Made by a program: the position numbers and the translations under genes
NCBI RefSeq assembly: GCF_002846205.1
Contig: NZ_PHKV01000010.1
Span: 1-64,000, forward strand
Source: Xanthomonas prunicola
GTDB taxonomy: Bacteria; Pseudomonadota; Gammaproteobacteria; Xanthomonadales; Xanthomonadaceae
DNA length: 64,000 bases
Direction of reading: 5' to 3'
Shown here: piece by piece, positions 19,135-28,793 of the stretch
Layout of the letters: every line of letters starts with the position of its first letter
Position numbering within the stretch: the stretch's first letter is position 1
The notes under the pieces: model-generated
What the model saw: the letters and a program-made list of their open reading frames with translations, nothing else
Databases searched by the model: none
What the model was told of the DNA's origin: nothing

Positions 19135-19166
19135 ACAAAACGCCCGGCAGTGCCGGGCGTTTTGTT
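19135..19166 (-). terminator. Rho-independent terminator of gpsA (bidirectional shape)
   Basis: A near-perfect palindrome, ACAAAACGCCCGGCA paired with TGCCGGGCGTTTTGT, lies about 40 bp past the gpsA stop on the minus strand. A/T flanks on both sides could end transcription in either direction. Nothing else is apparent between 18960 and 19205. Confidence 0.85.
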
Positions 19167-19205
19167 CTGCATCTTCGCAATGGGCACCCAAGTGCCGCTG
19201 TGTCG

Positions 19206-20231
19206 TCAGGTAAACAAGGTCTGCGGATATTCGGGCTTGCGCTCGCGTGCTAGCAATTCCTTCAAGCCTGCTTCCGGAGTGATTTCGCCATGCAATACCG
19301 CGCGCACCGCGTTGGAGATGGGTAGCTCGATGCCGTGGTGTTCGGCCTGGCGCATGACCTCGTCGGCCGTCTGCACCGATTCGACCACCTGGCCGATCTC
19401 GCGGATCGCATCGTTCAAACTCTGCCCACGGCCTAACGCCAGACCCAGGCGACGGTTGCGCGACAAATCGCCGGTGCAGGTGAGCACCAGATCGCCCAAA
19501 CCGGCCAGGCCCATCAGGGTTTCCGGACGTGCGCCGATCGCCGCCGCCAGACGCAGCATCTCGTTCAAGCCACGTGTGATCAAACCAGCGCGTGCATTGA
19601 GGCCAAGCTGCATGCCATCGGCCACGCCGGTAGCCACGGCCAGCACGTTTTTCATCGCACCGCCCAGTTCGGCGCCCACCATGTCGTCGCCGGTGTAGGC
19701 GCGGAAAGTGGGGCCATGCATCGCGTCGGCCACCACTTGGGCAAACGTCGCATCGTCGCCGTGCACGGTGACGGCCGTCGGCAGGCCGAGCGTGACTTCC
19801 TTGGCGAAGGAGGGCCCGGTCACCACGGCCAGCGGAACGCTGGGGCCGAGGATGTCGCGTGCCACTTCATGCAGAAACCGCCCGGAACCGGGTTCGAACC
19901 CTTTGGTCGCCCAGGCAACGCCCGCGTCCGCTGGGCGCAGCGGTGCGATCAGCCGGATTGTCTCGGTGAACGCATGCGAGGGCACCACCACCAGAATCCA
20001 GGTGGCGTCAGCGACGGCCGCCTGCAGGTCGGTGGTGGCACGCAGGCTGTCGGGCAGTGGAATGCCCGGCAGATAACGCGCGTTCTCATGGGTGCGGTCG
20101 ATGATGTCCACCATCGCCGCATCGCGGCCCCAGAGCACGGTCGAGTAACCGTGTCTGGCGAGCAGCGCGGCCAGGGCCGTGCCCCAGGAACCGGCGCCGA
20201 GAACGGCGATCTTGTGGGTCGAATCGCTCAT
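19206..20231 (-). CDS. gpsA: NAD(P)H-dependent glycerol-3-phosphate dehydrogenase
   Basis: 341 residues, full length for GpsA. It reduces dihydroxyacetone phosphate to sn-glycerol-3-phosphate for phospholipid synthesis in the cytoplasm. The N-terminal Rossmann motif is [12 protein letters not shown] (residues 10-21), followed by WATKGFEP and [11 protein letters not shown]. The C-terminal catalytic domain has [13 protein letters not shown] with the active-site Lys, and [11 protein letters not shown]. It lies just downstream of secB in the same direction (16 bp gap), the common gammaproteobacterial arrangement, and is probably co-transcribed with it. Confidence 0.97.
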   Translation of the reverse strand: MSDSTHKIAVLGAGSWGTALAALLARHGYSTVLWGRDAAMVDIIDRTHENARYLPGIPLPDSLRATTDLQAAVADATWILVVVPSHAFTETIRLIAPLRPADAGVAWATKGFEPGSGRFLHEVARDILGPSVPLAVVTGPSFAKEVTLGLPTAVTVHGDDATFAQVVADAMHGPTFRAYTGDDMVGAELGGAMKNVLAVATGVADGMQLGLNARAGLITRGLNEMLRLAAAIGARPETLMGLAGLGDLVLTCTGDLSRNRRLGLALGRGQSLNDAIREIGQVVESVQTADEVMRQAEHHGIELPISNAVRAVLHGEITPEAGLKELLARERKPEYPQTLFT

Positions 20232-20247
20232 CGGCGCAATCTAAGGC

Positions 20248-20763
20248 TTAGGCGTTGCCAGCCGGCTCGGAATCGGCCAGCGAGGTGCCTTCGCCCTGCG
20301 AACGCTGGCGCAGGGTTTCTGCATACAGGGCTTCGAAATTGATCGGCTGCAGGTAGAACGGCGGGAAGCCACCAGCCTGGATCAGATCGCTGACCAGCGT
20401 ACGCACGTACGGGAACAGGATGTTCGGGCACTGGGTGCCGAGCAGCACGTCGATCGCCTGCGGCTCCAGGCCGACCAGGCCGAACACGCCGGCCTGCTGC
20501 ACTTCGGCCACATAGGCAGTCTTGCCACCGGCGGTGCAGGTCAGGGTCACGGCCAACACCACTTCAAAAGCGTTGTCGTTGAGGCGCTGGACCTTCTGGT
20601 TGAGGTTTAGCTGGAGCTCCGGCTGGTTGGCGTCATTGAAGACGGCCGGGGCGTTCGGCGATTCGAAGGACACGTCCTTGACGTAAATCTTTTCGATGGT
20701 GAAGGCGGGGCCAGCAGCGGCGTCGGCCGGCGCAGCGGCGCCGTTGAGGATTTCGTCGGACAT
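20248..20763 (-). CDS. secB: Protein-export chaperone SecB
   Basis: 171 residues, the normal size. SecB is a cytoplasmic tetrameric chaperone that keeps preproteins unfolded and delivers them to SecA. Diagnostic stretches are [35 protein letters not shown] and [10 protein letters not shown]. The start ATG has AGGA immediately upstream. The acidic Ala-rich N-terminus and C-terminal tail are typical. It sits upstream of gpsA and probably forms an operon with it and perhaps the rhodanese gene. Confidence 0.97.
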   Translation of the reverse strand: MSDEILNGAAAPADAAAGPAFTIEKIYVKDVSFESPNAPAVFNDANQPELQLNLNQKVQRLNDNAFEVVLAVTLTCTAGGKTAYVAEVQQAGVFGLVGLEPQAIDVLLGTQCPNILFPYVRTLVSDLIQAGGFPPFYLQPINFEALYAETLRQRSQGEGTSLADSEPAGNA

Positions 20764-20872
20764 TCCTAACTCCAGAAACGGTTCGGTGGATGCAGCGTTG
20801 AGTGATGCAGACGTGAAAGCGCGAGTCTCTCACGCCAGCAATGGGGGCTTGCCGGGCGCCGCACAAGGCGGA

Positions 20873-21307
20873 TCAGCGGCCCTTGATCAGTGGCAGCTCG
20901 GCCATCTGCCAGGCAGCGACACCGCCTTCGAGCCAATAGACCTGCTCGAAACCGGCTTTCTTCAGCGTCTTGGCTGCACCAGCGGAGGTGGTGCCACTGC
21001 GGCAGACCACCACCACGGGCGAGGCCTTGGCGTTGGCCAGCAGCTTGCCGGCCGGGTCGAACTTGGCCAGTGCCACATTCCGGCTGCCGGCGATGTGGCC
21101 TTTTTCGAAATCGGCCGTCGGCGACAGGTCGATCACCAGCGCGTTGTCGCTGTTGATCAGACGGGTCAGCTGGGCCGGCGTGAGCGCGCGATAGCCGCGG
21201 AACAGGCGCGCGACCTCGGTGACGATCAGGGCGATGGTCAGGCCCACCAGGGCCAGCGACAACATGGGGTTGCGGCCGACAAAGGCCTGCAGCTCTTCGA
21301 AATTCAC
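20873..21307 (-). CDS. Membrane-anchored rhodanese-like sulfurtransferase
   Basis: 144 residues from a GTG start. One N-terminal transmembrane helix (LSLALVGLTIALIVTEV, residues 16-32) is followed by a single rhodanese domain. The active-site loop VVVCRSGTTS holds the catalytic Cys and the substrate-binding turn. It resembles YibN, which lies next to secB in many gammaproteobacteria; the neighbour here is also secB. It would transfer sulfane sulfur at the membrane face. The exact partner is unknown. Confidence 0.85.
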   Translation of the reverse strand: MNFEELQAFVGRNPMLSLALVGLTIALIVTEVARLFRGYRALTPAQLTRLINSDNALVIDLSPTADFEKGHIAGSRNVALAKFDPAGKLLANAKASPVVVVCRSGTTSAGAAKTLKKAGFEQVYWLEGGVAAWQMAELPLIKGR

Positions 21308-21382
21308 GGGGTCAGGGTCAGTCGAGCGGGCGGGAATTGTCGCACAGCTGGCGCACGCGACGCCCAGCGCGCAGGGGCCAGG

Positions 21383-21805
21383 CTATTGGCCTTTCCACAA
21401 ATCGGGCAGACCGCTGGCCAGCCACCAGCGCTTCTGCTCGGGATTCCAGCGCCAGATCTCGATGCTGCGCACCAGCCGTTCGGCCTGGGTGTTGCGGTTG
21501 ATCACGCGCAATTCGACCTCGCGGCGCAGGTCGCCATTGGGATCTTCGCCCACGCGCACCTCGCGGTAGCCGGAGATCTGTATCTGCTCGTAGCGCGAAC
21601 GTTCCAGGTCGCTGAGCGGATGCGCCTGGGCATACGCCGGCTCAACGAAGCCCTGCGCGGCGTCGAAATCGTTCCAGCGCACGGCGGCCGTATAGGCGGC
21701 CTGGGTGGTTTCCAGCGCGCGCGCCTGGGCGCGGCTGCCGGCGTTGACGACCCCGCTCAGCATCGCCAGCCCAAGCAGCACGACCGTTGTGATGATTGCA
21801 CGCAT
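21383..21805 (-). CDS. Small exported protein of unknown function
   Basis: 140 residues starting MRAIITTVVLLGLAML, chosen over an upstream ATG because GGGGGAA lies at good spacing. A signal peptide with a likely cut after VVNA precedes a compact domain with an N-terminal helix (YTAAVRWNDFDAAQGFV). The beta-strand part (VRVGEDPNGDLRREVELRVINR) ends at a Trp-rich tail (EIWRWNPEQKRWWL). The pattern suggests a periplasmic NTF2-like fold, by inspection only. No function is assigned. Confidence 0.75.
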   Translation of the reverse strand: MRAIITTVVLLGLAMLSGVVNAGSRAQARALETTQAAYTAAVRWNDFDAAQGFVEPAYAQAHPLSDLERSRYEQIQISGYREVRVGEDPNGDLRREVELRVINRNTQAERLVRSIEIWRWNPEQKRWWLASGLPDLWKGQ

Positions 21806-21833
21806 GCGTATTCCCCCTGATCCAGCGCGCATC

Positions 21834-22340
21834 CTACCGCTTTGGAAACGCCACGAAGCGCCCGCTCAACGTGGCCGCCGCGGCGCCCGAGCCCAGCGCG
21901 ATCTGCGCACGCATGCCGATGCGCGCCTTGCCGCGCTGCCGGAACGTTGCCAGAAACGCCTCCCAGCTCCCCAGCTCGGACGGCTCGGCATTGGCCACCA
22001 GGTCTTCGTACACCGGCGCGACGTAGCGCAGCTGGCTGTCGGCAACGTAGACATCGGCGCTGTGTCCGGCCAACTGCAGTTGCAAGGTCAGCCAGCCCCA
22101 GCTGGCCAGTGTCATCAGCGAGGCCAGGCTACCGCCGAATGCATTGGCCTTGTCGTTGACGTTGGCCTGCAGCGGCGCGCGCAAGCGCAGCGCACCATCG
22201 TGCAAACCATCGACGGCAATGCCCATCGACAGCACCGGTGGCATGGCGATGAACTGCGACTGCAGCGACTGCAGGGCGGATGCGAGCGTGCACGAAGGAG
22301 GCATCGGCAAAGACTGAAAGACGGCGAAGGGCGGCATCAT
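21834..22340 (-). CDS. YiiD C-terminal-type thioesterase-like protein
   Basis: About 168 residues from the ATG pair at 22337-22340; a later start at MPPSCTL (22304) is also plausible because no clear ribosome site decides it. The hot-dog-like features are ANVNDKANAFGGSLASLMTLASWGW, VYVADSQLRYVAPV and RARIGMRAQI-type strands, as in the putative thioesterase domain of YiiD. It would act on acyl-thioesters in the cytoplasm. The substrate is unknown. It is followed closely by the small exported protein gene on the same strand. Confidence 0.7.
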   Translation of the reverse strand: MMPPFAVFQSLPMPPSCTLASALQSLQSQFIAMPPVLSMGIAVDGLHDGALRLRAPLQANVNDKANAFGGSLASLMTLASWGWLTLQLQLAGHSADVYVADSQLRYVAPVYEDLVANAEPSELGSWEAFLATFRQRGKARIGMRAQIALGSGAAAATLSGRFVAFPKR

Positions 22341-22554
22341 GCCGCAATGTTCTGCAAGCGTCTTGTGCACTCGCGTGACATGCGGCACCGCATGGTGAAT
22401 GCAGTCATCGCCGCACGCAACGCGCGGGCCGGCTGCGCTTGGTCGTTGCATGCAACAGATCGACCGAAACCGCATGCCAGAGCGGAGGGCACGCAATCAG
22501 CACGCCAGGCCGACCGCGTGCCTGCCAGGGCCTTGGCAACCACCGCTCCCTGCG

Positions 22555-23364
22555 CTAAGGCGAAAACACCACTTTGCGATAGCCCTGCGCCACCCGCAGC
22601 AACGCCGTGGCTTTGGCTTTCCAATGCGTGCTGCGCCGCTTTTGCGCTTGCGTCAGCGGCACATCGATCGTGCTGGTGAACACGATGTTTTCCGCCGCCG
22701 GATGGAAGAACTTGTCCTGGATACAAGCGGCCGGCGAGAGTTGATACGTGGACAGTTGGTGCGCGACTGGCGACTCATTCCAACCGAACAAAAAAATATC
22801 GGCCATGGTGTGCCAGCGCGCCTCCGCAGCCAGCAGCAATCGTGCGGCATCCCTGCTGATGATCAGCGCACCCGCGCACACCGGCCAGCAATGTTGATAC
22901 GTCGATGGGCGCACCAGGCGCAGTTGCCGCCCGGCGACGTCGGCAACCTTCGCATCGAGCTTGATGCGGTTGTAGGACGGCTCCAGGCGCACGATGCTGT
23001 TGCCGCCCGGTAGCCAATCGGTGCTACGCAACAGCGCCGGCAGCGCATCGGACAGATGCATGTCGTCTTCGAAAATCGCGGTGTACGCGTCAGCGGAATC
23101 GGCCGCAATGCGCCACGCCGCCTGATGACTGAGAAAGCATCCGATGTTGGACGCTGTCCACTTGCGCGGGCCGGTGCTGAAGGCATCGCCCGATGCTTCC
23201 AGTGGACGCTCGCGTACGAAGTCGGCGATCTGCTCGGCCGTCAACGTGGCGCCATCCACGGCAGCAATGCGCTCGAACGGCAGGCCCAGCGCATCGAAGC
23301 GCGCCGACATGGCCTGTCGCCGGTCGCTACTGCGCTGCATGTTGATAAGGTAGGACTTGATCAC
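22555..23364 (-). CDS. Glycosyltransferase family 25 (LPS-type) protein
   Basis: 269 residues from a GTG (23364) with GGAG seven bases upstream. The N-terminus IKSYLINMQRSSDRR is the family-25 opening motif. Conserved points include IAAVDG, NIGCFLSHQAAWR and the metal-binding TAIFEDDMH (residues ~95-103), with CAGALIISRDAAR later. The family adds galactose or similar sugars to lipooligosaccharide, or modifies collagen-like proteins in other lineages. No other cell-surface polysaccharide genes are adjacent, so the acceptor cannot be stated. Confidence 0.87.
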   Translation of the reverse strand: MIKSYLINMQRSSDRRQAMSARFDALGLPFERIAAVDGATLTAEQIADFVRERPLEASGDAFSTGPRKWTASNIGCFLSHQAAWRIAADSADAYTAIFEDDMHLSDALPALLRSTDWLPGGNSIVRLEPSYNRIKLDAKVADVAGRQLRLVRPSTYQHCWPVCAGALIISRDAARLLLAAEARWHTMADIFLFGWNESPVAHQLSTYQLSPAACIQDKFFHPAAENIVFTSTIDVPLTQAQKRRSTHWKAKATALLRVAQGYRKVVFSP

Positions 23365-23568
23365 TACGCCACTCCAGCACGGTTGTCGGCCAGGATCGTG
23401 ACGGGATTCCCCGCGGTTGCAATAGGTTCTGGACTGAGACGAAGGGCGCCAGTCAGGGTGTCCAAACATCGCTCCCGCTGCCGGCACTTCGCCATCGATT
23501 CGCACTGGCATCCTTCTAGATGCAGCGACATTGCGCTGCAGGTGGCAGCGCTCTCGCATAATCACGCC

Positions 23569-24345
23569 ATGACCGGCCTTGCCCATCCCGATGCTGCCTG
23601 GACCCTGATCTCGCTGCGCCCCAGCGGCGAACATGCGCCGCTAAGGCGGGCAGTTGCGCGGCATGGCGGACGGGTACTTGCGCTGTCGCCGTGGCGCTTG
23701 CAGACCAACGACACCGCACAGGCGCACGATGCGCTGCGGCAGGCGCTGGCAGCACCGATTGCGGTGTTCACCAGCCCGGCGGCCGTGCAGGCGGCGCATC
23801 GTCTGGTGCCGCTGCAGCGCCCGGCGCAGGCGCACTGGGTGAGCGTGGGCGATGGCACTGCGCGCGCATTGCAGGCCTGCGGCATCGACACCGTGGTGCG
23901 CCCGACGCGGATGGATAGCGAAGGACTGCTAGCGCTGCCGCTACTGCAGTCGCCGCTGCAGGCCGTCGGGCTGATCACCGCACCCGGCGGACGCGGCATG
24001 CTGGCGCCGACGCTGGAACAGCGCGGTGCGCGCATTGTGCGTGCCGATGTCTATCAACGCGTCCCGCTGCGCTTGCGCGCATCGGCCATGCACGCCTTCT
24101 CGCTCGCATTGCCGCGCAGCGTGCTGGCGTTGAGCAGCGCCGAGGCACTGACGCTAATCCTGCAACAGCTGCCTGCCGCCCTGATTGAAAGATGGCAACA
24201 GCGGCCGGTGGTCGCGTCCAGCGATCGCATGCTGGATGCCGCGCACGCCGCTGGCTTCATCCATCGCATACGCGCACAAGGCCCGCTGCCAGTACAGCTT
24301 GCCGCTGCTGCCGCAGCGATCGTGACACCATCGCGACCTTGCTGA
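23569..24345 (+). CDS. hemD: Uroporphyrinogen-III synthase
   Basis: 258 residues starting MTGLAHPDAAWTLISLRP. HemD cyclises hydroxymethylbilane to uroporphyrinogen III in haem and sirohaem synthesis. The family is poorly conserved. Support comes from AVFTSPAAVQAA, WVSVGDGTARAL, APGGRGMLAPTLEQRGARI, YQRVP and a late VVASSDRMLDAA. It is followed by hemX and hemY in the same direction, the standard hemD-X-Y block. The open frame extends upstream, but that part is antisense to the glycosyltransferase and is not used. Confidence 0.92.
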   Translation: MTGLAHPDAAWTLISLRPSGEHAPLRRAVARHGGRVLALSPWRLQTNDTAQAHDALRQALAAPIAVFTSPAAVQAAHRLVPLQRPAQAHWVSVGDGTARALQACGIDTVVRPTRMDSEGLLALPLLQSPLQAVGLITAPGGRGMLAPTLEQRGARIVRADVYQRVPLRLRASAMHAFSLALPRSVLALSSAEALTLILQQLPAALIERWQQRPVVASSDRMLDAAHAAGFIHRIRAQGPLPVQLAAAAAAIVTPSRPC

Positions 24346-24448
24346 ACTGCGAGCTCAAGCACAGCTTGCGGGTCTCCGCCGCTGCACGCCATGCTGTGGC
24401 GGATGACTGCGGCGCCTGCGCCGGTTGTGACCGCCCGAGGATGTCCGA

Positions 24449-25426
24449 ATGACCGAAATGCCCGCTCCCACGCGACGCTTTCCCTTGGCATGGCTGCTGC
24501 TCGTAGTGGCCGTGGCAGCCGTCGGCGTGGCGCTGTTCCTGGGCTGGCGCGCGTGGCAGAGCTATCAGGGCGCACAGCTGCAGGCCGCACAGGCGCAGCA
24601 GCAACGCTGGGACGGTACGCAGCAGATGCTGGAAACGCTGCGCCGCGATCAGCGCCTGGCCAATGACCGCTTGCAGGATGCAGCCGCCACCAACCGCGTG
24701 CTGCGCGATGAAATGCTGGGCCTGAGTCAGCGCAGCGCATTGCTCGAAGACACCGTGCAAAAGCTGGCCGACCCCAACCGACACGGCGCGCAAGCACTGC
24801 GCCTGGATGAAGTGGAGCTGCTGCTGCGGCTCGGCCAACAACGGCTGAGCATCGCCGGCGATGCCGACGGCGCGCGGCGCGCGTATGCGCTGGCCAATGG
24901 CGCGCTCAACGGTATCGACGACCCCGGCTACCTCAATCTGCGGCAGGCACTGGTGCAGGAGCGCGATGCGCTGGATCGCCTCGGCGCCGGCCCACAGGCA
25001 CAAGTCGGCCAGACCCTGGACAGCTTGGCGGCCGAGGTGCAGCGCCTGCCGGAACAACCCGTCCAGGACAGCGATGCGGCGCAGCCATGGTGGCAAAAGG
25101 TGCTGGCGCCGCTGGTGGACATCCGTCCCAGCCGCGGCGATGCCTTGCTCACCGGTGCTGATCGGCATGCCGCGCGCGATGCCTTGCAGATCGAAATCAG
25201 CCTGGCCCGCGCGGCTGCGGAACGTGGCGATGCCGCCGGGTTCGCACAGTCGCTGCGCCGCGTGGATACCTGGACCACCAGGCTGTGGCCGGACTCATCG
25301 CAACGCCGTCAGCTGCGCGCACGCCTACGCAGCCTGCAACAAGCGCCACTGCGTCCGCGTCTGCCGGAACTGGGCACTACCCTGCTGCAACTGCAGGCCA
25401 TGCGTGAAGGGAGATCCACCCAATGA
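24449..25426 (+). CDS. hemX: HemX-family membrane protein
   Basis: 325 residues. A cytoplasmic N-terminus precedes one transmembrane helix (WLLLVVAVAAVGVALFLGW, residues ~14-32) and a long Gln/Ala-rich coiled coil (residues ~40-105). A periplasmic helical domain follows, with LRLDEVELLLRLGQQRL and ALQIEISLARAAAERGD. HemX is annotated as a uroporphyrin-III methyltransferase-like protein, but it lacks the methyltransferase fold and its role is not settled. Its stop overlaps the hemY start by four bases. Confidence 0.92.
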   Translation: MTEMPAPTRRFPLAWLLLVVAVAAVGVALFLGWRAWQSYQGAQLQAAQAQQQRWDGTQQMLETLRRDQRLANDRLQDAAATNRVLRDEMLGLSQRSALLEDTVQKLADPNRHGAQALRLDEVELLLRLGQQRLSIAGDADGARRAYALANGALNGIDDPGYLNLRQALVQERDALDRLGAGPQAQVGQTLDSLAAEVQRLPEQPVQDSDAAQPWWQKVLAPLVDIRPSRGDALLTGADRHAARDALQIEISLARAAAERGDAAGFAQSLRRVDTWTTRLWPDSSQRRQLRARLRSLQQAPLRPRLPELGTTLLQLQAMREGRSTQ

Positions 25427-26688
25427 AAGTATTACGTACCGTCTTGATTCTGCTGGTTGCCGTGGCGCTGGGCGTGCTTGGCGCGCAGTGGCTGTCGCAC
25501 CAGAACAGCTACGACCTGGGCAATGTGGTGGTCAGCGTGGGTGGCAACGACTACCACGCCGCGATGCCGCAGGCGCTGCTGATCCTGGTGATCGCCTTGC
25601 TGGTGCTCTGGCTGCTATGGACGTTGATCAGCCTGCCGTTTCGCGTGTGGGGCAAATACCGCCGCAGGAAGGGCCGTGCGCGTTTGATCGAAGGCCTGCG
25701 CGCTGCCGATCATGGCCAATGGCAGCGTGCCGAGCGGCTGCTGGTCAGTGCCAGCGAAGACGATGAGGTCAGCGGCATTGCCCTGGCCAGCGCAGTGCGC
25801 GTGGCCGATGCACGCGGCGATGAAGCCGCGGCCACGGCACTTGCACAGCAACTGGCCGAACGCGACCCCACCGCCTATGCGCTGCTGCAGGGCGAGCGGC
25901 ATCTGGCACGCCAGCGCCCGGTGGAAGCGATCAATGCATTGGATAGCGCCAATGCGCAGCCATTACCGGCACGCGGCCTGCTGCTGCGCACGCATGCCCT
26001 GACCCAGATCGGCCGCGCCGATGAAGCCTACGGCCAGCTCGGCGCCCTGCGTCAGCAGGCGGTGTTGGCGCCCGATGCCTACAGCACGCTGGAAGCGACG
26101 CTGGCCGAGCAGACCCTGTTGCAAGCCAGCGACGCCAATGCGCTGGCCGAGCGCTGGGAGGCATTGCCCAAAGCATTGCGCACCACTCCGGCGGTGGTGG
26201 GCGCCTACGCGCAGCGCGCGGCGGTGCTGCACTGGGACGACGCGGCCGTGCACAGCCTGGAGCAGGCGCTGGACGCGCAATGGGATGAATCGCTGGTGCG
26301 GCTGTACGGCGTGCTGCCGCTGGAAAAATACGATTCGCGCCGGGCCAGCGCGCAGCGCTGGCTCACCCAGTCTCCGGACAGCCCGGGCCTGCTGCTGACA
26401 CTGGCGCGACTGGCACGTCATCAACAGCAGTGGTCACAGGCCGAGGAATTCCTGCACCGCGCGATCGCGAACGGCGCCGGTAGCGAAGCCTGGGAAGAGC
26501 TGGGACACGGTTTTGCCGCGTCAGGCGACGTGCTGTCGGCACAGCATTGCTACGCCAATGCGTTGCGTGCCGCCCGCGGCGAGCCGGTGCATGCGCCCAT
26601 GCCACAGCAGTCGTTGCGTGGGCCGTTGGTATCGGCAGGCCCGACGCCGGTGTCCGACCCACTCGCGCCGGACGATCGCATCCTCTAA
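25423..26688 (+). CDS. hemY: HemY-type inner-membrane TPR protein
   Basis: 421 residues. Two N-terminal membrane segments (LRTVLILLVAVALGVLGAQWL and ALLILVIALLVLWLLWTLI) flank a short periplasmic loop and are followed by TPR-like helical repeats. HemY of proteobacteria belongs to the porphyrin operon but is not the Gram-positive protoporphyrinogen oxidase of the same name. It probably scaffolds late haem-synthesis enzymes. It is translationally coupled to hemX (ATGA overlap). Confidence 0.92.
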   Translation: MKVLRTVLILLVAVALGVLGAQWLSHQNSYDLGNVVVSVGGNDYHAAMPQALLILVIALLVLWLLWTLISLPFRVWGKYRRRKGRARLIEGLRAADHGQWQRAERLLVSASEDDEVSGIALASAVRVADARGDEAAATALAQQLAERDPTAYALLQGERHLARQRPVEAINALDSANAQPLPARGLLLRTHALTQIGRADEAYGQLGALRQQAVLAPDAYSTLEATLAEQTLLQASDANALAERWEALPKALRTTPAVVGAYAQRAAVLHWDDAAVHSLEQALDAQWDESLVRLYGVLPLEKYDSRRASAQRWLTQSPDSPGLLLTLARLARHQQQWSQAEEFLHRAIANGAGSEAWEELGHGFAASGDVLSAQHCYANALRAARGEPVHAPMPQQSLRGPLVSAGPTPVSDPLAPDDRIL

Positions 26689-26744
26689 TCGATGCGGCCC
26701 GTTCGACGTTGCAGCGGCGCACACCCCAGGTGCGCCGCAGTGCA

Positions 26745-27287
26745 TCAGCGCTGGCGCGAGACCTGCGGCGGTGGCGGCAGGTCGCTCAGGAAGGCATCGC
26801 AGGCGCCCAGATAGCGCGCCTGCGCATGGTCGACCTGGGTCGGCGACAACACGCGCGCGCCCAGCCGTCCGATCAGTAGCATCGCCGCCATCACGCTGGC
26901 ACCGATCAGCCAGCGGAACTGGCTGTCGATCGACAACCCGCAGACCAGCAACGCCAAGACCGATGCCATCGCCACCGCGACATAGCGCACGCGGCGGCGC
27001 TCGTGTTGCGCGCACAAGGTGAGCACGTGCGCGCTGCGCTTGCGCAACGCGATGGCCAGGATCACGTACGGCAACACGCCCAGCAGCAGCGCTGCGTAGA
27101 TCACCGGGTGGTGCCAGTGGAAGATGTAGCGACGTGGCGGCATGTCGGCCGGCGCATTGCACTTGACGCACCGCGGCGGCAGATTGGCGCCCGCCGTGCA
27201 CACCAGCACATCGCCTTCGCGCCACACATCGCCATTGGACGGAGGCAGGTACAGGCTGGGCGGCTCGCGGGATCCATCAGTGAACAT
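26745..27287 (-). CDS. Hypothetical membrane protein with Cys pair
   Basis: 180 residues. A soluble N-terminus carries a CVKC pair (residues ~40-43) that could bind metal. It is followed by about four hydrophobic segments in two hairpins (VIYAALLLGVLPYVILAIAL; VAVAMASVLALLVCGL and WLIGASVMAAMLLIG) and a soluble tail. I do not recognise a named family. It is convergent with hemY and stands alone. Confidence 0.75.
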   Translation of the reverse strand: MFTDGSREPPSLYLPPSNGDVWREGDVLVCTAGANLPPRCVKCNAPADMPPRRYIFHWHHPVIYAALLLGVLPYVILAIALRKRSAHVLTLCAQHERRRVRYVAVAMASVLALLVCGLSIDSQFRWLIGASVMAAMLLIGRLGARVLSPTQVDHAQARYLGACDAFLSDLPPPPQVSRQR

Positions 27288-27318
27288 CCATGCGTCCTTG
27301 CAGGTTTGGGATTGGAGA

Positions 27319-27389
27319 TTGGGAATTGGGGATTCGTAAAATCAGGAGTCCGCGTCTGCTTTTGCGAATCCCCAATCCCGAATTCCCAA
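27319..27389. repeat. Inverted GGGAATTGGGGATTCG-type repeat
   Basis: The left arm TTGGGGATTCG (27326-27336) pairs with CGAATCCCCAA (27365-27375), and both arms extend as degenerate GGGATTGGGAAT units. It lies between the small membrane protein gene and the thiolase gene. Similar units occur dispersed in Xanthomonas genomes; the role is unknown. Confidence 0.7.
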
Positions 27390-27409
27390 CCCCACGCTGC
27401 GCAGCAGCG

Positions 27410-28705
27410 TCAGCGCTCCACAATCGCCACCACGCCCATGCCGCCAGCGGTGCAGATCGAAATCAGCGCGCGGCCGCCGCCGCGTTCTTCCAGCTGCTTG
27501 GCGGCGGTGGCTACCACGCGTGCACCAGTGGCCGCGAAGGGGTGGCCGGTGGCCAGCGAGGAACCCAGCGGGTTGATCTTGTCGGGGTCGATGCGGCCCA
27601 GTGGCGCATCCAGGCCCAGGCGATTGCGGCAGTAATCCTCGCTCTCCCAGGCGCGCAGCGTGCACAGCACCTGCGCGGCAAACGCTTCGTGGATTTCGTA
27701 GATGTCGAAGTCCTGCAGGGTCAGGCCCTGGCGCGCCAGCATCTGCGGCACCGCGATGGTCGGCGCCATCAACAGGCCTTCGCCATGCACGAAATCCACT
27801 GCCGCCACCTGCGCATCGCGCAGATAGGCCATCGGGGTGTGGCCATGCGCCAGCGCCCAGGCTTCGCTGGACAGCAGCACCGCGGCGGCACCATCGGTGA
27901 GCGGGGTGGAATTGGCCGCGGTCAGCGTGCCGCGGCCGGAGGTCTTGTCGAAGGCCGGGCGCAGGGTGGCCAGCTTTTCCAGCGAGGTGTCGGCGCGCAG
28001 GATGTTGTCGCGCGAGACGCCGCGGAACGGCGCGATCAGCGAATCGAAGAAGCCGCGCTCATAGGCGGCGGCCAGCTTGTGGTGCGAGGCCACCGCCCAT
28101 TCGTCCTGCGAGTCGCGCGAGATGTTCCATTCCTTGGCCATGTCCTCGCAGTGGTCACCCATGCTCTTGCCGGTGCGCGGCTCGGCCACGCCGGGAAATT
28201 CGGGCTTGAGTTCGCTCAGCTTGAAGCCGCGCAGCAATGCCTTGAGCTTGTCGCCGGTGGCCTTGGCGCGGTTGGCGGCCATCAGCCGCGCGCGCAGCTT
28301 CTTGCCGTAGACGATCGGTACCTCCGAGGTGGTATCCGAGCCGCCGCCGATGCCCGAATCGATCTGCCCCAGCGCGATCTTGTTGGCGATGGTGATCACC
28401 GAATCCAGGCTGGTGCCGCAGGCGCGTTGCAGGGTGATGCCCGGCGTCAGCGGCGACAGCCCGGACGACAGCGCCGCCTCGCGGGCCAGGTTCCAGTCCG
28501 AGGAGTGCTTGATGACCGCGCCCATCGCCACTTCGCCCAGTTGCTGTCCATGCAGGCCGAAGCGTTCGACCAGCGCGCCCAGCGTGCGCACCGACATGCC
28601 CAGGTTGCCCACGTCCGCGTATGCGGTGTTCTGACGACAGAACGGGATACGAACGCCGCCCAGAATGGCGACGGGACGGGCTGCGGGCATCGGCTGACCT
28701 GGCAT
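27410..28705 (-). CDS. Thiolase (acetyl-CoA C-acyltransferase)
   Basis: 431 residues from ATG 28705; ATG 28690, with AGGT six bases before it, is a good alternative. All three thiolase signatures are present: the nucleophilic Cys in LQRACGTSLDSV, the His in IYEIHEAFAAQ, and the C-terminal CTAGGMG plus NPLGSSLATGHPFAATGAR. The length and SMGDHCEDMAKEWNISRDSQDEWA resemble FadI-like or FadA5-like long thiolases. It would cleave 3-ketoacyl-CoA in beta-oxidation or make acetoacetyl-CoA. No fadJ partner is adjacent. Confidence 0.92.
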   Translation of the reverse strand: MPGQPMPAARPVAILGGVRIPFCRQNTAYADVGNLGMSVRTLGALVERFGLHGQQLGEVAMGAVIKHSSDWNLAREAALSSGLSPLTPGITLQRACGTSLDSVITIANKIALGQIDSGIGGGSDTTSEVPIVYGKKLRARLMAANRAKATGDKLKALLRGFKLSELKPEFPGVAEPRTGKSMGDHCEDMAKEWNISRDSQDEWAVASHHKLAAAYERGFFDSLIAPFRGVSRDNILRADTSLEKLATLRPAFDKTSGRGTLTAANSTPLTDGAAAVLLSSEAWALAHGHTPMAYLRDAQVAAVDFVHGEGLLMAPTIAVPQMLARQGLTLQDFDIYEIHEAFAAQVLCTLRAWESEDYCRNRLGLDAPLGRIDPDKINPLGSSLATGHPFAATGARVVATAAKQLEERGGGRALISICTAGGMGVVAIVER

Positions 28706-28793
28706 GGAGGACTCGGGGACATGGCCTGCACAGGGCCGGCAGGCATAATGGCCGCAGTGTAGCTTCGACCCCGTGATGGGCCAACCGCGAATC

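Noticed and set aside
23056..23568. N-terminal extension of HemD
   Set aside because: The extension is antisense to the family-25 glycosyltransferase and lacks similarity to HemD; MTGLAHPD gives the normal length.
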